Part shown: one piece after another, positions 6,047 through 13,390 of the stretch
Layout of the letters: every line of letters starts with the position of its first letter
Numbering within the stretch: the stretch's first letter is position 1
From: Deltaproteobacteria bacterium
GTDB taxonomy: Bacteria > Desulfobacterota > Deferrimicrobia > Deferrimicrobiales > Deferrimicrobiaceae
Direction of reading: 5' to 3'
Length of the DNA: 13,902 nt
NCBI GenBank assembly: GCA_003513855.1
Contig: DOTC01000259.1
Location: forward strand, 3,352-17,253
Notes under the pieces: model-generated
Seen by the model: only the letters and a program-made list of their open reading frames with translations
Databases searched by the model: none
Told to the model about the DNA's origin: nothing
Translations under genes and position numbers: made by a program

Positions 6047-7271
6047 ATTCCATGCCCTCTTTCTGGTGGTAATCTTCTTCCGAACCGCTGTGGGGACGCC
6101 TCCCGCACTGGCCGGATCTCTCCCCGAGCCCTGTATCCTGCTGAAGGTGTCCGACTCCTCGATCCCCCACGATATGGCGAAAAACAGGCTGCATGGCCTG
6201 CAACTCCGGTTGGAACAGGGTCTTCACGTCCAATGGGTTTCGCCGGAACCGACCGGCCAAGCCGGACGGGAGGCGGGGGACCTCTTTCCCCTTGCCGACG
6301 AGAAGGGGCTCGAGACGATCTCGGCACATCTGGGGGAAGCGCTTCGTCACATGGACAGGATGGAAACGGAAGCGGCGGCGGGGAGACTTTCCGATGCGGA
6401 AACCCTCGCCCGGTCCTTCCGCCTTGGGGAGACCACGAAGCCGTATCTCGCAGAGGTGTTCCTCCGGAGGGGCATCCTGTTCCTGTGGGAAGGAGAAGCA
6501 GAGAAAGCGGAGGAAATGTTCGCGCGTTCCCGGCAATTCCGACCGGAATTCGTTCCGGATCCTGCGATGTTTTCCCCCCCCTTCCTCGAGGCCTGGAAGG
6601 GTTCCGGTGAGCGGCCGCCCCCGCAAGCGGAACTTCTCGTTACCTCTCTGCCTCCGGGTGCGAAGGTCTACCGGAATGGAGAGGAGGCAGGATCGACGCC
6701 GGCACACGTCCGCATTTCCGGATCGGGACCCGTCCGGATCCAGGTTCACGCGGAAGGGTACCTGCGCAGCGAAAGGATCGGCCAGTGGCTTCCCGGCGAT
6801 TCCGAAACGCTGGATTTCCCCCTTGTGAGGGACAGGAATGCCGCTCTTGCAGAGACCCTGTCCTCCTCCCCTGACGGAAAGGAGGCGGGGCCCCTGCTTT
6901 CCCGGATGCTTGTGGAAACCGGTGCGAGCAGAGCGGCACTGCTTCTGCTCGAGGTGGTTCGGGAGAGCCCGGTGTTGCGCGTCCTCTCCCAGGCACAGGG
7001 CGAAGATGTCCCGGTCGTGCTGGGGACGGTCGAGTGGCCCGAGGGAAAGGAAGGCGACGAGCACGTCGCAGCATCCACCCTGGAGATGCTGAAAGACGCG
7101 GGCTGGCCGGCACAATCCGGCACGGACATGGCGAGGGCCCCATGGTACCATCAATGGTGGGTCTGGGTGCTGATCGGAGTCGCCACCGTGGGAATCGCGA
7201 CGGGCATCGGGGGAAGCGGAGGCGGAGGAGATTCCGGAAGCTCCACGGGGACGATCGGGGTGAATTTCTAG
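6021..7271 (+). CDS. Secreted PEGA-domain protein with C-terminal membrane anchor
   Basis: The function of this 416-residue protein is unknown. It has a signal peptide: basic RKRK, hydrophobic ALFLVVIFF, then a likely cleavage after ALA near residue 31. A region about 93-175 looks helical and TPR-like (GILFLWEGEAEKAEEMF). A PEGA domain covers about 203-252 (LLVTSLPPGAKVYRNGEEAG, then the strand VHAEGYLRS). After a mixed segment, residues 373-397 (APWYHQWWVWVLIGVATVGIATG) form a membrane helix, followed by a Gly/Ser tail. PEGA proteins are surface or envelope proteins, often with TPRs. ATG 6021 gives the signal peptide and has AAGGA 8 nt upstream. The start lies inside the end of the regulator gene, a 26-bp overlap in another frame. 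This suggests transcription with the iron operon, though an iron-related role is not shown. Confidence 0.8.
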   Translation: MRSTSRKRKFHALFLVVIFFRTAVGTPPALAGSLPEPCILLKVSDSSIPHDMAKNRLHGLQLRLEQGLHVQWVSPEPTGQAGREAGDLFPLADEKGLETISAHLGEALRHMDRMETEAAAGRLSDAETLARSFRLGETTKPYLAEVFLRRGILFLWEGEAEKAEEMFARSRQFRPEFVPDPAMFSPPFLEAWKGSGERPPPQAELLVTSLPPGAKVYRNGEEAGSTPAHVRISGSGPVRIQVHAEGYLRSERIGQWLPGDSETLDFPLVRDRNAALAETLSSSPDGKEAGPLLSRMLVETGASRAALLLLEVVRESPVLRVLSQAQGEDVPVVLGTVEWPEGKEGDEHVAASTLEMLKDAGWPAQSGTDMARAPWYHQWWVWVLIGVATVGIATGIGGSGGGGDSGSSTGTIGVNF

Positions 7272-7365
7272 CAAAGGAAGGGTGCACCTTGCGGGTTCCG
7301 GGGAAAAGCAGCGGTGCCCAGCCGGACGATCCACGACATCCCCGGAACCCTTGGGCAACCAATCC
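7272..7365 (+). other. Intergenic region with palindrome and long inverted repeat
   Basis: These 94 bases separate the PEGA gene from the flavoprotein gene. They hold an 8-bp palindrome, GGTGCACC at 7281-7288, and the two arms of the inverted repeat listed separately (7293-7303 and 7340-7350). I see no convincing promoter and no T-run for a terminator. Confidence 0.6.
7293..7350 (+). repeat. 11-bp perfect inverted repeat before the flavoprotein gene
   Basis: GGGTTCCGGGG (7293-7303) is the exact reverse complement of CCCCGGAACCC (7340-7350), with 36 nt between. TTGC (7289-7292) and GCAA (7355-7358) can extend the stem past a 4-nt bulge. Because the region is noncoding, codon constraint cannot explain it. 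The structure ends about 15 nt before the ATG at 7366 and lacks a T-run, so it could be a translation-control hairpin or a repeat remnant rather than a terminator. Confidence 0.7.
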
Positions 7366-8646
7366 ATGACACCCTTGACGGACGGAGCTTCGATAGGAGT
7401 CATCGGAGCCGGTCCGGCAGGAACATTTTTTGCCCTCCATCTCCAGCGAATGTTGAAGGAAACAGGACGATCCGTCCGCATTACCCTGTTTGACCGGAAG
7501 ACGTTCGATGATTCGGGGCCCTCGGGGTGCAACATGTGCGCCGGGGCCATCGGCAGGGGGCTGGTGCAGAAACTCCAGGATCTCGGATTGCCGCTGGATG
7601 ATAAGGTCATCCAGCGGATCGCGGACGGATACGAGATCCACGGAAGGGACCTCTCGGTGAACGTCGTGAACCCCGAACGCGGAACGATCTACACCGTGTT
7701 CCGTGGCGGAGGGCCGGTCTCCTCCCCGGGAGAGAGAAAAAGCTTCGATCAGTTCCTGCTCGACGCGACGCTCCGGAGGGGCGCGGAGTTTCTCCATGAA
7801 CGCGTGGAAAGCGCACAACGAATCCGCGGCGGTTTTCGCGTGGGGACTGCCGAGGGACAATCCCGGGATTTCGATTTCCTCGTGGGAGCATTCGGCGTGA
7901 ACAGCGCGATCACGAAGATGTTGGTGCCCGGGTACGTCCCCCCGAGTACGTGGCACACGGTTCAAGCCGAGTTGCCGGCCGACAACGAATTCATCATGGA
8001 CAGGCTGAGCAACAGGATCCATATCGTCCCTGCCCAGGGAAAGGCGATCCGCTTTCTCGCGATCACTCCGAAAGACAATTTCCTCACGCTCACGGGAATT
8101 GGAGAACATGTGCGGATCAGGGATCTGGAGCGCGAACGGACGGAAAACCCCATCCTGCGGGGATTGCTTCCGCCCGCAGCGAAAGTCCTGTGCCATTGTC
8201 ATCCGAAAGTACCGGTCGGCACCGCCAGAAGTCCCTTCTCGGAACGCGTCGCCATCGTGGGGGACGCATTCATCTCGAGATACCTGAAAAACGGGATCGA
8301 ATCCTCTTTTGACACCTCCCGCATCCTCGCGGACACGGTCGTCCGGTTCGGCGTATCGGAGCCTATGCTGCGGAATCACTTCTATCGAACGTGCATCCGG
8401 CAATTCCGCTATGATAACTTCTGGGGGAAGGCTCTCTTCGGAATATACGAGGGGGTTCTCAGGAAGGGACGCTTCTCGGACGCTTTCCTGAAGGGTGTGG
8501 TCGCCGACTCGGCGGGGAAACAGGGAACCCAGGCCCATATCCTTTGGTCGGTGTTCGCCGGGGATGCGCCCTACCGGGAAATTGCAAGGGAGGCTTTTGC
8601 CCCCCGGTCCGTATACGAATTATCCAGGAATATCCTTTTCGGGTGA
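7366..8646 (+). CDS. FAD-dependent oxidoreductase, geranylgeranyl-reductase-like
   Basis: This is a flavoprotein of 426 residues in the GR2 group of FAD oxidoreductases. Its substrate is not determinable. The dinucleotide-binding fold is at the N-terminus: SIGVIGAGPAGTFFALHL (9-26) with G14-x-G16-x2-G19, then an acidic end of strand 2 (LFDRK, 41-45). A second FAD motif, VAIVGDAF, falls at 295-302. C55-x2-C58 (SGCNMCAG) occupies the place where geranylgeranyl reductases carry their conserved Cys motif, suggesting a reductase of isoprenoid double bonds. Other possibilities are a halogenase- or monooxygenase-like enzyme. ATG 7366 gives a compact N-terminus directly before the FAD fold, but it has no good Shine-Dalgarno; TTG 7351 and GTG 7282 are in-frame alternatives. 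FtsB starts 6 nt after its stop, so the two are probably cotranscribed. Confidence 0.8.
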   Translation: MTPLTDGASIGVIGAGPAGTFFALHLQRMLKETGRSVRITLFDRKTFDDSGPSGCNMCAGAIGRGLVQKLQDLGLPLDDKVIQRIADGYEIHGRDLSVNVVNPERGTIYTVFRGGGPVSSPGERKSFDQFLLDATLRRGAEFLHERVESAQRIRGGFRVGTAEGQSRDFDFLVGAFGVNSAITKMLVPGYVPPSTWHTVQAELPADNEFIMDRLSNRIHIVPAQGKAIRFLAITPKDNFLTLTGIGEHVRIRDLERERTENPILRGLLPPAAKVLCHCHPKVPVGTARSPFSERVAIVGDAFISRYLKNGIESSFDTSRILADTVVRFGVSEPMLRNHFYRTCIRQFRYDNFWGKALFGIYEGVLRKGRFSDAFLKGVVADSAGKQGTQAHILWSVFAGDAPYREIAREAFAPRSVYELSRNILFG

Positions 8647-8652
8647 GGCAGA

Positions 8653-9003
8653 ATGGATCACGAGCGGAAACCCTGGGTGAAAAAACGCTGGCCGATCGTG
8701 GTCATCGGCGGCATGGCCCTGCTGGCCTTCCTCTACTCCGTATTCGGGGGGGTAGGCGTCATCAGCACTCTCAATCTGCAGGCGAAGGAGAAGCAGCTCA
8801 TCGCCGAGAACGCCAATCTCCGGGAAGAGAATGCGAAGCTCCGGCAGGAGGTGGAACAACTCCGCTCCAACCCGTCGTACATCGAGGAGATCGCCCGCAG
8901 GGAGCTCGGACTCATGGGAAAGAAGGAAATTGTCATCCCACTCGACCGGAAAAAGGATGAGGTTCCCCATCCTGCCCCCAGCGGCGGAGCGGGCCGCCCG
9001 TAA
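8653..9003 (+). CDS. ftsB: FtsB/DivIC-like septum formation initiator protein
   Basis: FtsB/DivIC proteins belong to the FtsQ-FtsL-FtsB divisome complex that activates septal peptidoglycan synthesis. The 116-residue product has a short basic cytoplasmic end (MDHERKPWVKKR), one membrane helix (about 14-36), and a periplasmic coiled coil (about 40-72, with regular Leu/Ala heptads such as ENANLREENAKLRQEVEQL). Then comes the family signature NPSYIEEIARRELGLMGKKE (73-92), which defines the group. A Pro/Gly-rich tail ends the protein. ATG 8653 starts 6 nt after the flavoprotein stop, with a weak GAGGCAG upstream. FtsB is more usual next to eno or ispD, so this flavoprotein-csp-argS setting may be lineage-specific. 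No terminator with a T-run follows. Confidence 0.88.
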   Translation: MDHERKPWVKKRWPIVVIGGMALLAFLYSVFGGVGVISTLNLQAKEKQLIAENANLREENAKLRQEVEQLRSNPSYIEEIARRELGLMGKKEIVIPLDRKKDEVPHPAPSGGAGRP

Positions 9004-9100
9004 ATATTTCCTTCCCGCCATCGCATTCCTTCCCGTTTCGTCATTCCGCACGACCGTATACCGGAGACCGCCCGAGCATTCATATATTCGGTGCCATTTA

Positions 9101-9130
9101 TTGACACGGCATTTCCCTCTGTGCTATTTC
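9101..9130 (+). promoter_or_regulatory. Candidate promoter of the cold-shock gene
   Basis: A perfect -35 TTGACA lies at 9101-9106. Eighteen bases later TATTTC (9125-9130) is a weak -10, helped by an upstream TG (9122-9123) of the extended -10 type. Predicted transcription would leave a leader of only about 25-30 nt before the ATG at 9164, too short for a CspA-style thermosensing leader. Confidence 0.6.
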
Positions 9131-9163
9131 AAGGGGTAACCAGGACCGTGGGAGGGAGAGTCG

Positions 9164-9370
9164 ATGAAGCGCACCGGGACGGTGAAATGGTTCAACGAAA
9201 CGAAGGGATACGGGTTCATCGAACAGGAGGGAGAAAAAGACGTTTTCGTCCATTACACGGCAATCCGGATGGACGGCTACCGGACGCTCAGAGAGGGTCA
9301 GTCGGTCCAGTACACGGTGATGGAAACCCCGAAAGGACTTCAGGCAGCGGAGGTGGTCTGCACGCAGTAA
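9164..9370 (+). CDS. Cold-shock protein of the CspA family
   Basis: This is a single-domain RNA/DNA-binding protein of 68 residues, the usual cold-shock length. It begins [21 protein letters not shown], containing RNP1 (KGYGFI), and continues with RNP2 (VFVHYTAI). The aromatic residues that stack on nucleic acid (W, F, F, F, H, Y) are in place. Such proteins melt RNA secondary structure and act as transcription or translation chaperones. The ATG follows a strong GGAGGGAG at 9151-9158. The gene has its own promoter and terminator, so it is monocistronic. HYTAI in place of the usual HFSAI is a minor variant. Whether it responds to cold or is constitutive cannot be told from sequence. Family membership is certain; which paralogue (cspA, cspC, cspD) is not. 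Confidence 0.96.
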   Translation: MKRTGTVKWFNETKGYGFIEQEGEKDVFVHYTAIRMDGYRTLREGQSVQYTVMETPKGLQAAEVVCTQ

Positions 9371-9405
9371 CCTTCCCTTGCGAACCATTCTGGAAAACCA
9401 TGGAC

Positions 9406-9437
9406 AGGCCCCGCCAAACCGCGGGGCTTTATTTTTT
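9406..9437 (+). terminator. Rho-independent terminator of the cold-shock gene
   Basis: GCCCCGC (9408-9414) pairs perfectly with GCGGGGC (9421-9427) around a 6-nt loop (CAAACC). An A-T and a G-T pair can extend the stem, and a T-rich tail TTTATTTTTT follows. It lies 36 bp after the csp stop and isolates that gene from argS. Confidence 0.92.
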
Positions 9438-9515
9438 GAACCTATGGGAGAGCCGGGAACAGCCGGTTGTGGAGAGAAGGTCCCTTCCGTTCCGACGGAG
9501 AAAGAGTGTTAACCG

Positions 9516-9542
9516 TTGACTTCCCTCTCTGCTGCCTATAAC
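9516..9542 (+). promoter_or_regulatory. Candidate promoter of the argS-SPOR-trpEG operon
   Basis: TTGACT (9516-9521, 5 of 6) is followed after 15 bp by TATAAC (9537-9542, 5 of 6). The 15-bp spacer is short, though one reading of the fur promoter has the same spacing. It is the only clear promoter between the csp terminator and argS. The leader would be about 35 nt, with no sign of a T-box, riboswitch or trp attenuator. Confidence 0.6.
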
Positions 9543-9583
9543 GTATTACCTTTAAAGTCATTTTTCCGTTTTCGGGGAGTCTT

Positions 9584-11248
9584 TTGGACGTCCGCAGAAT
9601 TACCGAATCCCTCATTCAATCAGGAATAAAACGGAAACTGGAAGAGTGGGGGATTCAGGGGGGAATCCCCGTTTCGGTGGAGATTCCCAGACAAGAGGAG
9701 CACGGGGATTTCTCCACAAACGCTCCGTTGCAGCTGTCAGGCCCCCTGAAGAGGAAGCCGAGGGATATCGCGTCGGAGCTCCTGGATCCCATTCGGCGGG
9801 AAGACAGGGAAGGATGGTTTCGGGATCTCTCCATCGCCGGGCCGGGGTTTATCAATATCGTGCTGTCCGACGACGCCTGGCGGAAGGTCCTGGCCGGAGC
9901 CCTTGAAGAGGGGGATCATTTCGGCGCCGGCGAGCAAAGGAAAGAGGATTGGGTGCTCCTCGAGTTCGTCTCGGCGAATCCCACAGGTCCCCTCCATGTG
10001 GGGCACGGCCGGGGGGCGGTCGTGGGAGATGCGCTGGCCAGAATCCTTGCCTTTAGCGGGTGCCGGGTGACCACCGAATATTACGTGAACGATGTCGGAA
10101 ACCAGATCGATAGTCTCGGCAAGTCCCTCTATGCCAGGTATCTGCAGCTGTGCGGGCGGGAGGCAGGTTTGCCGCAGGACGGGTATCACGGAAATTACCT
10201 GCTCGAACTTGCCCGGGAGTTTCGCGCCGAGGTAGGAGACCGGTACCTGTCGTCGAGCGAGGAGGAGGCCATCCCGGTCTTCCGGAAAGTGGCGTGCGAC
10301 AGGATCCTGGACGGCATCCGGAAAGATCTCGAGGCATTCCGCGTGAAATTCGACCGCTGGGTCCGGGAAGAGGATCTGCACAAAAGCGGGGCCGTTGCGG
10401 ACGTCGTGAGGGAACTGCTCGATCGCGGACAACTGTACGAGTCCGAGGGGGCAATGTATTTCAAAAGCGAATCCCATGGAGATGAAAAGGATCGCGTTCT
10501 GGTGCGCGCTGACGGACGGATGACCTACTTCGCCTCCGACATCGCGTACCACCGGGCGAAGTTCCGGGGGGGATTCACGAAAGCAATCGACCTATGGGGC
10601 GCCGACCACCACGGGTACGCCCCGCGCCTCTCCGCGGCACTACGTGGCCTCGGGGAGAACGAGAACCGGCTCGAAATCCTTCTCGTGCAGTTCGTAACCC
10701 TTATCCGGGAAGGAAAGGCGGTCCAGATGTCAACCCGTTCCGGGGAGTTTACAGCATTACGTGAAGTGATGGATGAGGTCGGAGTCGACGCCGCCCGATT
10801 TTTCTACCTGCTTCGGAGCTTCCACTCCCACCTCGATTTCGACCTCACCCTGGCAAAAACGAAGTCGAGCGAAAACCCCGTCTATTACATCCAGTACGTA
10901 CACGCAAGAATCTGCAGCATCTTCCGTGAAGCAGGAGACCGGGGGGTCGTTCTGTCGGATGCCCCCCCGTTGTCCGTGCTATCCTTGCCGGACGAAGTGA
11001 AGCTGATGAAGAGAGTTGCACGATTCCCCGATGTCGTTTCCGAATCCGCGCGAACCCGGGAACCGCACCGGATCCCCTTCTACCTTCTGGACCTGTCCCG
11101 CGAATTCCATGCGTTCTACCACAACCATCGGTTCCTTGGCGAAACTTCCGAGCGCACCCAGGCAAGGCTGGCTCTCGCAGCGGCGGTACGGAACGTCGTT
11201 TCCACCGGCCTCTCCCTGATCGGTGTAACGGCACCGGAGAGAATGTGA
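9584..11248 (+). CDS. argS: Arginyl-tRNA synthetase
   Basis: ArgS charges tRNA-Arg with arginine, a class I reaction in the cytosol. The 554-residue product is full length. It has an N-terminal tRNA D-loop-binding domain (about 1-105), the HIGH-type motif in ANPTGPLHVGHGRG (131-144) and the substrate segment TTEYYVNDVGNQ (163-174). Next comes a KMSKS-equivalent QMSTRSGEF (381-389), degenerate as is common in ArgS, and the anticodon-binding C-terminal helical domain (about 430-554, YIQYVHARI). The TTG at 9584 is fixed by the protein start and by GGGGAG at 9574-9579, although the 4-nt spacing is short. It overlaps the next gene by GTGA, so the two are coupled. A perfect 8-bp hairpin lies in codons about 22-29 (9649-9670). 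Confidence 0.96.
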   Translation: MDVRRITESLIQSGIKRKLEEWGIQGGIPVSVEIPRQEEHGDFSTNAPLQLSGPLKRKPRDIASELLDPIRREDREGWFRDLSIAGPGFINIVLSDDAWRKVLAGALEEGDHFGAGEQRKEDWVLLEFVSANPTGPLHVGHGRGAVVGDALARILAFSGCRVTTEYYVNDVGNQIDSLGKSLYARYLQLCGREAGLPQDGYHGNYLLELAREFRAEVGDRYLSSSEEEAIPVFRKVACDRILDGIRKDLEAFRVKFDRWVREEDLHKSGAVADVVRELLDRGQLYESEGAMYFKSESHGDEKDRVLVRADGRMTYFASDIAYHRAKFRGGFTKAIDLWGADHHGYAPRLSAALRGLGENENRLEILLVQFVTLIREGKAVQMSTRSGEFTALREVMDEVGVDAARFFYLLRSFHSHLDFDLTLAKTKSSENPVYYIQYVHARICSIFREAGDRGVVLSDAPPLSVLSLPDEVKLMKRVARFPDVVSESARTREPHRIPFYLLDLSREFHAFYHNHRFLGETSERTQARLALAAAVRNVVSTGLSLIGVTAPERM

Positions 11249-11895
11249 GATACCTATACAACAAAAAGCGGGGGTTCCGCAGTGGCGAAGGGGAAAGGTT
11301 CCCGTTCGCCTTCTTCGTGGTCGGGGCGGTCGTACTGCTCGCAGTGGCATTCGTCCTCGGCCTCCAGGTTGGACGAATCGTCGAAAAGCATGCAGAGAAA
11401 AGAAGGCAAGAAGCGAGCAAATTCGGGGGGCCGATCGTAATCGGGAAAGAAACCGGGTCGCAGATCGGCAAGGATCTCGAGGTGTTTTCCGAGGATGCGG
11501 GGAAGGTGGACCCCGTCACCCCCCCCAGCGCCGATGAACATCTGAATAAAACGGAAAAGAGCCTGACCTTCCGCGAAACCCTGGCAAAGAAGGAGTCCGA
11601 GCCCGTCCTTCTCGACAAGCCGACTCCCGGGACAAAGACGCCGGAGCGCCCCGCCGCATCCAGCCCCCCGCCGACGGGAACCTTCATGGTGCAGGTGGCC
11701 GCTTTCCGCAATCCGGAAAACGCGGAAGATTTACGGAAAAGTCTGCTGAAAGACGGGTTCCGGGCAGTCGTGGAACAGAGAGGCGGATATCACAAGGTTT
11801 TCGTCGGGCCGTTTCCGGACAAGGATGTAGCGAACAGAACGATCCGGAAACTGAAAGCGGAAAGGAAAGTGGACCCTATCCTGGTCCGGAGATGA
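11245..11895 (+). CDS. SPOR-domain inner-membrane protein
   Basis: This 216-residue protein has one N-terminal membrane helix (about 20-41, FAFFVVGAVVLLAVAFVLGL) and a disordered Pro/Lys-rich periplasmic linker (about 60-145). The linker contains SLTFRETL, a short motif often seen in such proteins. A C-terminal SPOR domain (about 146-216) begins TFMVQVAAFRNPENAEDL and includes GYHKVFVGPFPD. SPOR domains bind denuded septal peptidoglycan, so a role at the division site is likely, as with DedD-type proteins. It starts with GTG at 11245, overlapping the argS stop as GTGA. The gene ends 7 nt before trpE. No catalytic residues are visible. The general role is firm; the exact partner is unknown. 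Confidence 0.88.
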   Translation: MRYLYNKKRGFRSGEGERFPFAFFVVGAVVLLAVAFVLGLQVGRIVEKHAEKRRQEASKFGGPIVIGKETGSQIGKDLEVFSEDAGKVDPVTPPSADEHLNKTEKSLTFRETLAKKESEPVLLDKPTPGTKTPERPAASSPPPTGTFMVQVAAFRNPENAEDLRKSLLKDGFRAVVEQRGGYHKVFVGPFPDKDVANRTIRKLKAERKVDPILVRR

Positions 11896-11902
11896 AACCT
11901 CG

Positions 11903-13390
11903 ATGCTGACGCACCCGACACGGGAAGTCTTTCTTGCCCAGGCAACCCCCGGATCGGTCATACCCGTCTGGCGGGAGTTCCACGCGGATCTCGAAACGCC
12001 CGTATCGGCATACCTGAAAATCGCTTCCCGCTTCCCCGATGACCACTTCCTGCTGGAAAGCGTCGAAGGGGGGGAGAAGTGGGCACGCTATTCCTTCATC
12101 GGCTTCGACCCGTATATCCGGGTCCGCGTCGACCGGACCACCGTCACCACAACCAGGGGAAGGGAAACCAAGGTGCGCGAGGGGGCGGGAGACCCGCTGG
12201 AAGAATTGGAGGGAATCCTCAAGGAAATCAGGTATGTGCCATCGGAGGGGCTTCCCAGGCTCTCGGGGGGAGCCGTGGGGTTCATCGGGTATGACTACGT
12301 CCGGAACATCGAGAGGATTCCGGACACCCACCCCGATGAGGGAACCCCCGACGCGCTGTTCCTGTTCCCCTCCCGTCTCCTGATATTCGATAACGTGAAG
12401 CATACGATACGGATCGTGGTACACGGGCAGATCGGGGGCGACGGACCCGAACCCGCAGAATACCAAAGGTGCATCAGCGCCATCGACGAAGTCAAGGAGG
12501 TTCTCCAGGGGCCGCTTCTTTGGACCGACGTACCCGAAGGACAGGAAAACGGGCCGCCAGCATTCGAGATTCCGAAGCAGGACTTCCTGGAGGCAGTCCG
12601 GAAAGCGAAGAACTACATCCGGGAGGGGGAGATCATCCAGGCGGTTCTGTCCAACCGTGCGCGTGTCCGTACGCGACGCTCCCCTTCGGAGGTGTACCGG
12701 GTGCTCCGGTCGCAGAACCCTTCCCCGTATATGTTTCTGCTGAAATCCGGAGACCTCGCGCTGGTGGGGTCTTCTCCGGAGATCCTGGTCAGGCTGGAAG
12801 GGGATCTCGTGCAGTTGAGACCGATTGCCGGAACGCGGCCCCGGGGTACCACGCCCGAGGATGACCGGCGCCTGGAAGCGGAGCTCCTTTCCGACCCGAA
12901 AGAGCTCGCCGAGCACGTGATGCTTGTGGACCTCGGGCGGAACGACGTCGGCCGAATCTCCGAATGGGGCACCGTCAAGGTAGACGAGCAGATGGTCGTG
13001 GAGAAATATTCGCACGTGATGCACATCGTGTCCAACGTCATCGGAAGGCTCCGCAAGGGGATGACGGCCTTCGACGTCCTGCGCGCCGCATTCCCCGCGG
13101 GGACGGTGACGGGGGCGCCGAAAGTCCGCGCGATGGAGATCATCGAGGAGCTGGAACCGTTCCGGCGGGGAATCTACGCGGGGTCGGTGGGGTATTTCGA
13201 CCTCCAGGGGAGCATGGATTTCTGCATCACCATCCGCACGATCGTGATGAGAGGCGACGAGGCGATGATCCAGGCGGGCGCCGGAATCGTCGCCGATTCG
13301 GACCCCGAGAAGGAGTGGGAGGAGATCCGAAGCAAAGCCCGGATCCTCTTCCGGGCGGTGGGGTCAGGGGACACTCCGGGAAAGACATGA
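11903..13390 (+). CDS. trpE: Anthranilate synthase component I
   Basis: TrpE converts chorismate plus ammonia or glutamine-derived ammonia to anthranilate, the first step of tryptophan synthesis. The 495-residue product is of normal length. The N-terminal part has LLES (50-53), the feedback site for tryptophan. The chorismate-binding half (about 225-485) shows LSNRARV (249-255), NPSPYMFLL (272-280), PIAGTRPRG (307-315), [12 protein letters not shown] (337-348, including a catalytic-type His338), [16 protein letters not shown] (398-413) and [11 protein letters not shown] (459-469). LLES together with the NPSPYM motif favours TrpE over PabB. The ATG at 11903 is 7 nt after the SPOR stop, with GGAG at 11888-11891. 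The stop overlaps trpG as ATGA. No leader peptide or attenuator is seen, so control may be through the argS promoter or feedback inhibition. Confidence 0.95.
   Translation: MLTHPTREVFLAQATPGSVIPVWREFHADLETPVSAYLKIASRFPDDHFLLESVEGGEKWARYSFIGFDPYIRVRVDRTTVTTTRGRETKVREGAGDPLEELEGILKEIRYVPSEGLPRLSGGAVGFIGYDYVRNIERIPDTHPDEGTPDALFLFPSRLLIFDNVKHTIRIVVHGQIGGDGPEPAEYQRCISAIDEVKEVLQGPLLWTDVPEGQENGPPAFEIPKQDFLEAVRKAKNYIREGEIIQAVLSNRARVRTRRSPSEVYRVLRSQNPSPYMFLLKSGDLALVGSSPEILVRLEGDLVQLRPIAGTRPRGTTPEDDRRLEAELLSDPKELAEHVMLVDLGRNDVGRISEWGTVKVDEQMVVEKYSHVMHIVSNVIGRLRKGMTAFDVLRAAFPAGTVTGAPKVRAMEIIEELEPFRRGIYAGSVGYFDLQGSMDFCITIRTIVMRGDEAMIQAGAGIVADSDPEKEWEEIRSKARILFRAVGSGDTPGKT

Noticed and set aside
7282..7365. 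GTG start adding 28 residues to the flavoprotein
   Set aside because: The extra residues show no family similarity and lie across the inverted repeat. The purine run is too close to the GTG.
6033..7610. 525-residue open frame on the minus strand
   Set aside because: Antisense to the PEGA gene and the start of the flavoprotein gene. No domain, and biased composition.
6640..8538. 632-residue open frame on the minus strand
   Set aside because: Antisense to the PEGA and flavoprotein genes, with Arg/Pro/Ser-rich content typical of shadow frames and no domain.
8984..9010. GGCGG...CCGCC hairpin at the end of ftsB as a terminator
   Set aside because: The stem is only 5 bp, overlaps the coding end, and is followed by ATATTT rather than a T-run.
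9008..9035. 10-nt direct repeat TTCCTTCCCG, 18 nt apart
   Set aside because: Too short and only two copies; probably chance in a pyrimidine-rich spacer.
9131..9163. CspA-type thermosensing leader upstream of the cold-shock gene
   Set aside because: The predicted leader is only about 25-30 nt, much shorter than the structured CspA leader.
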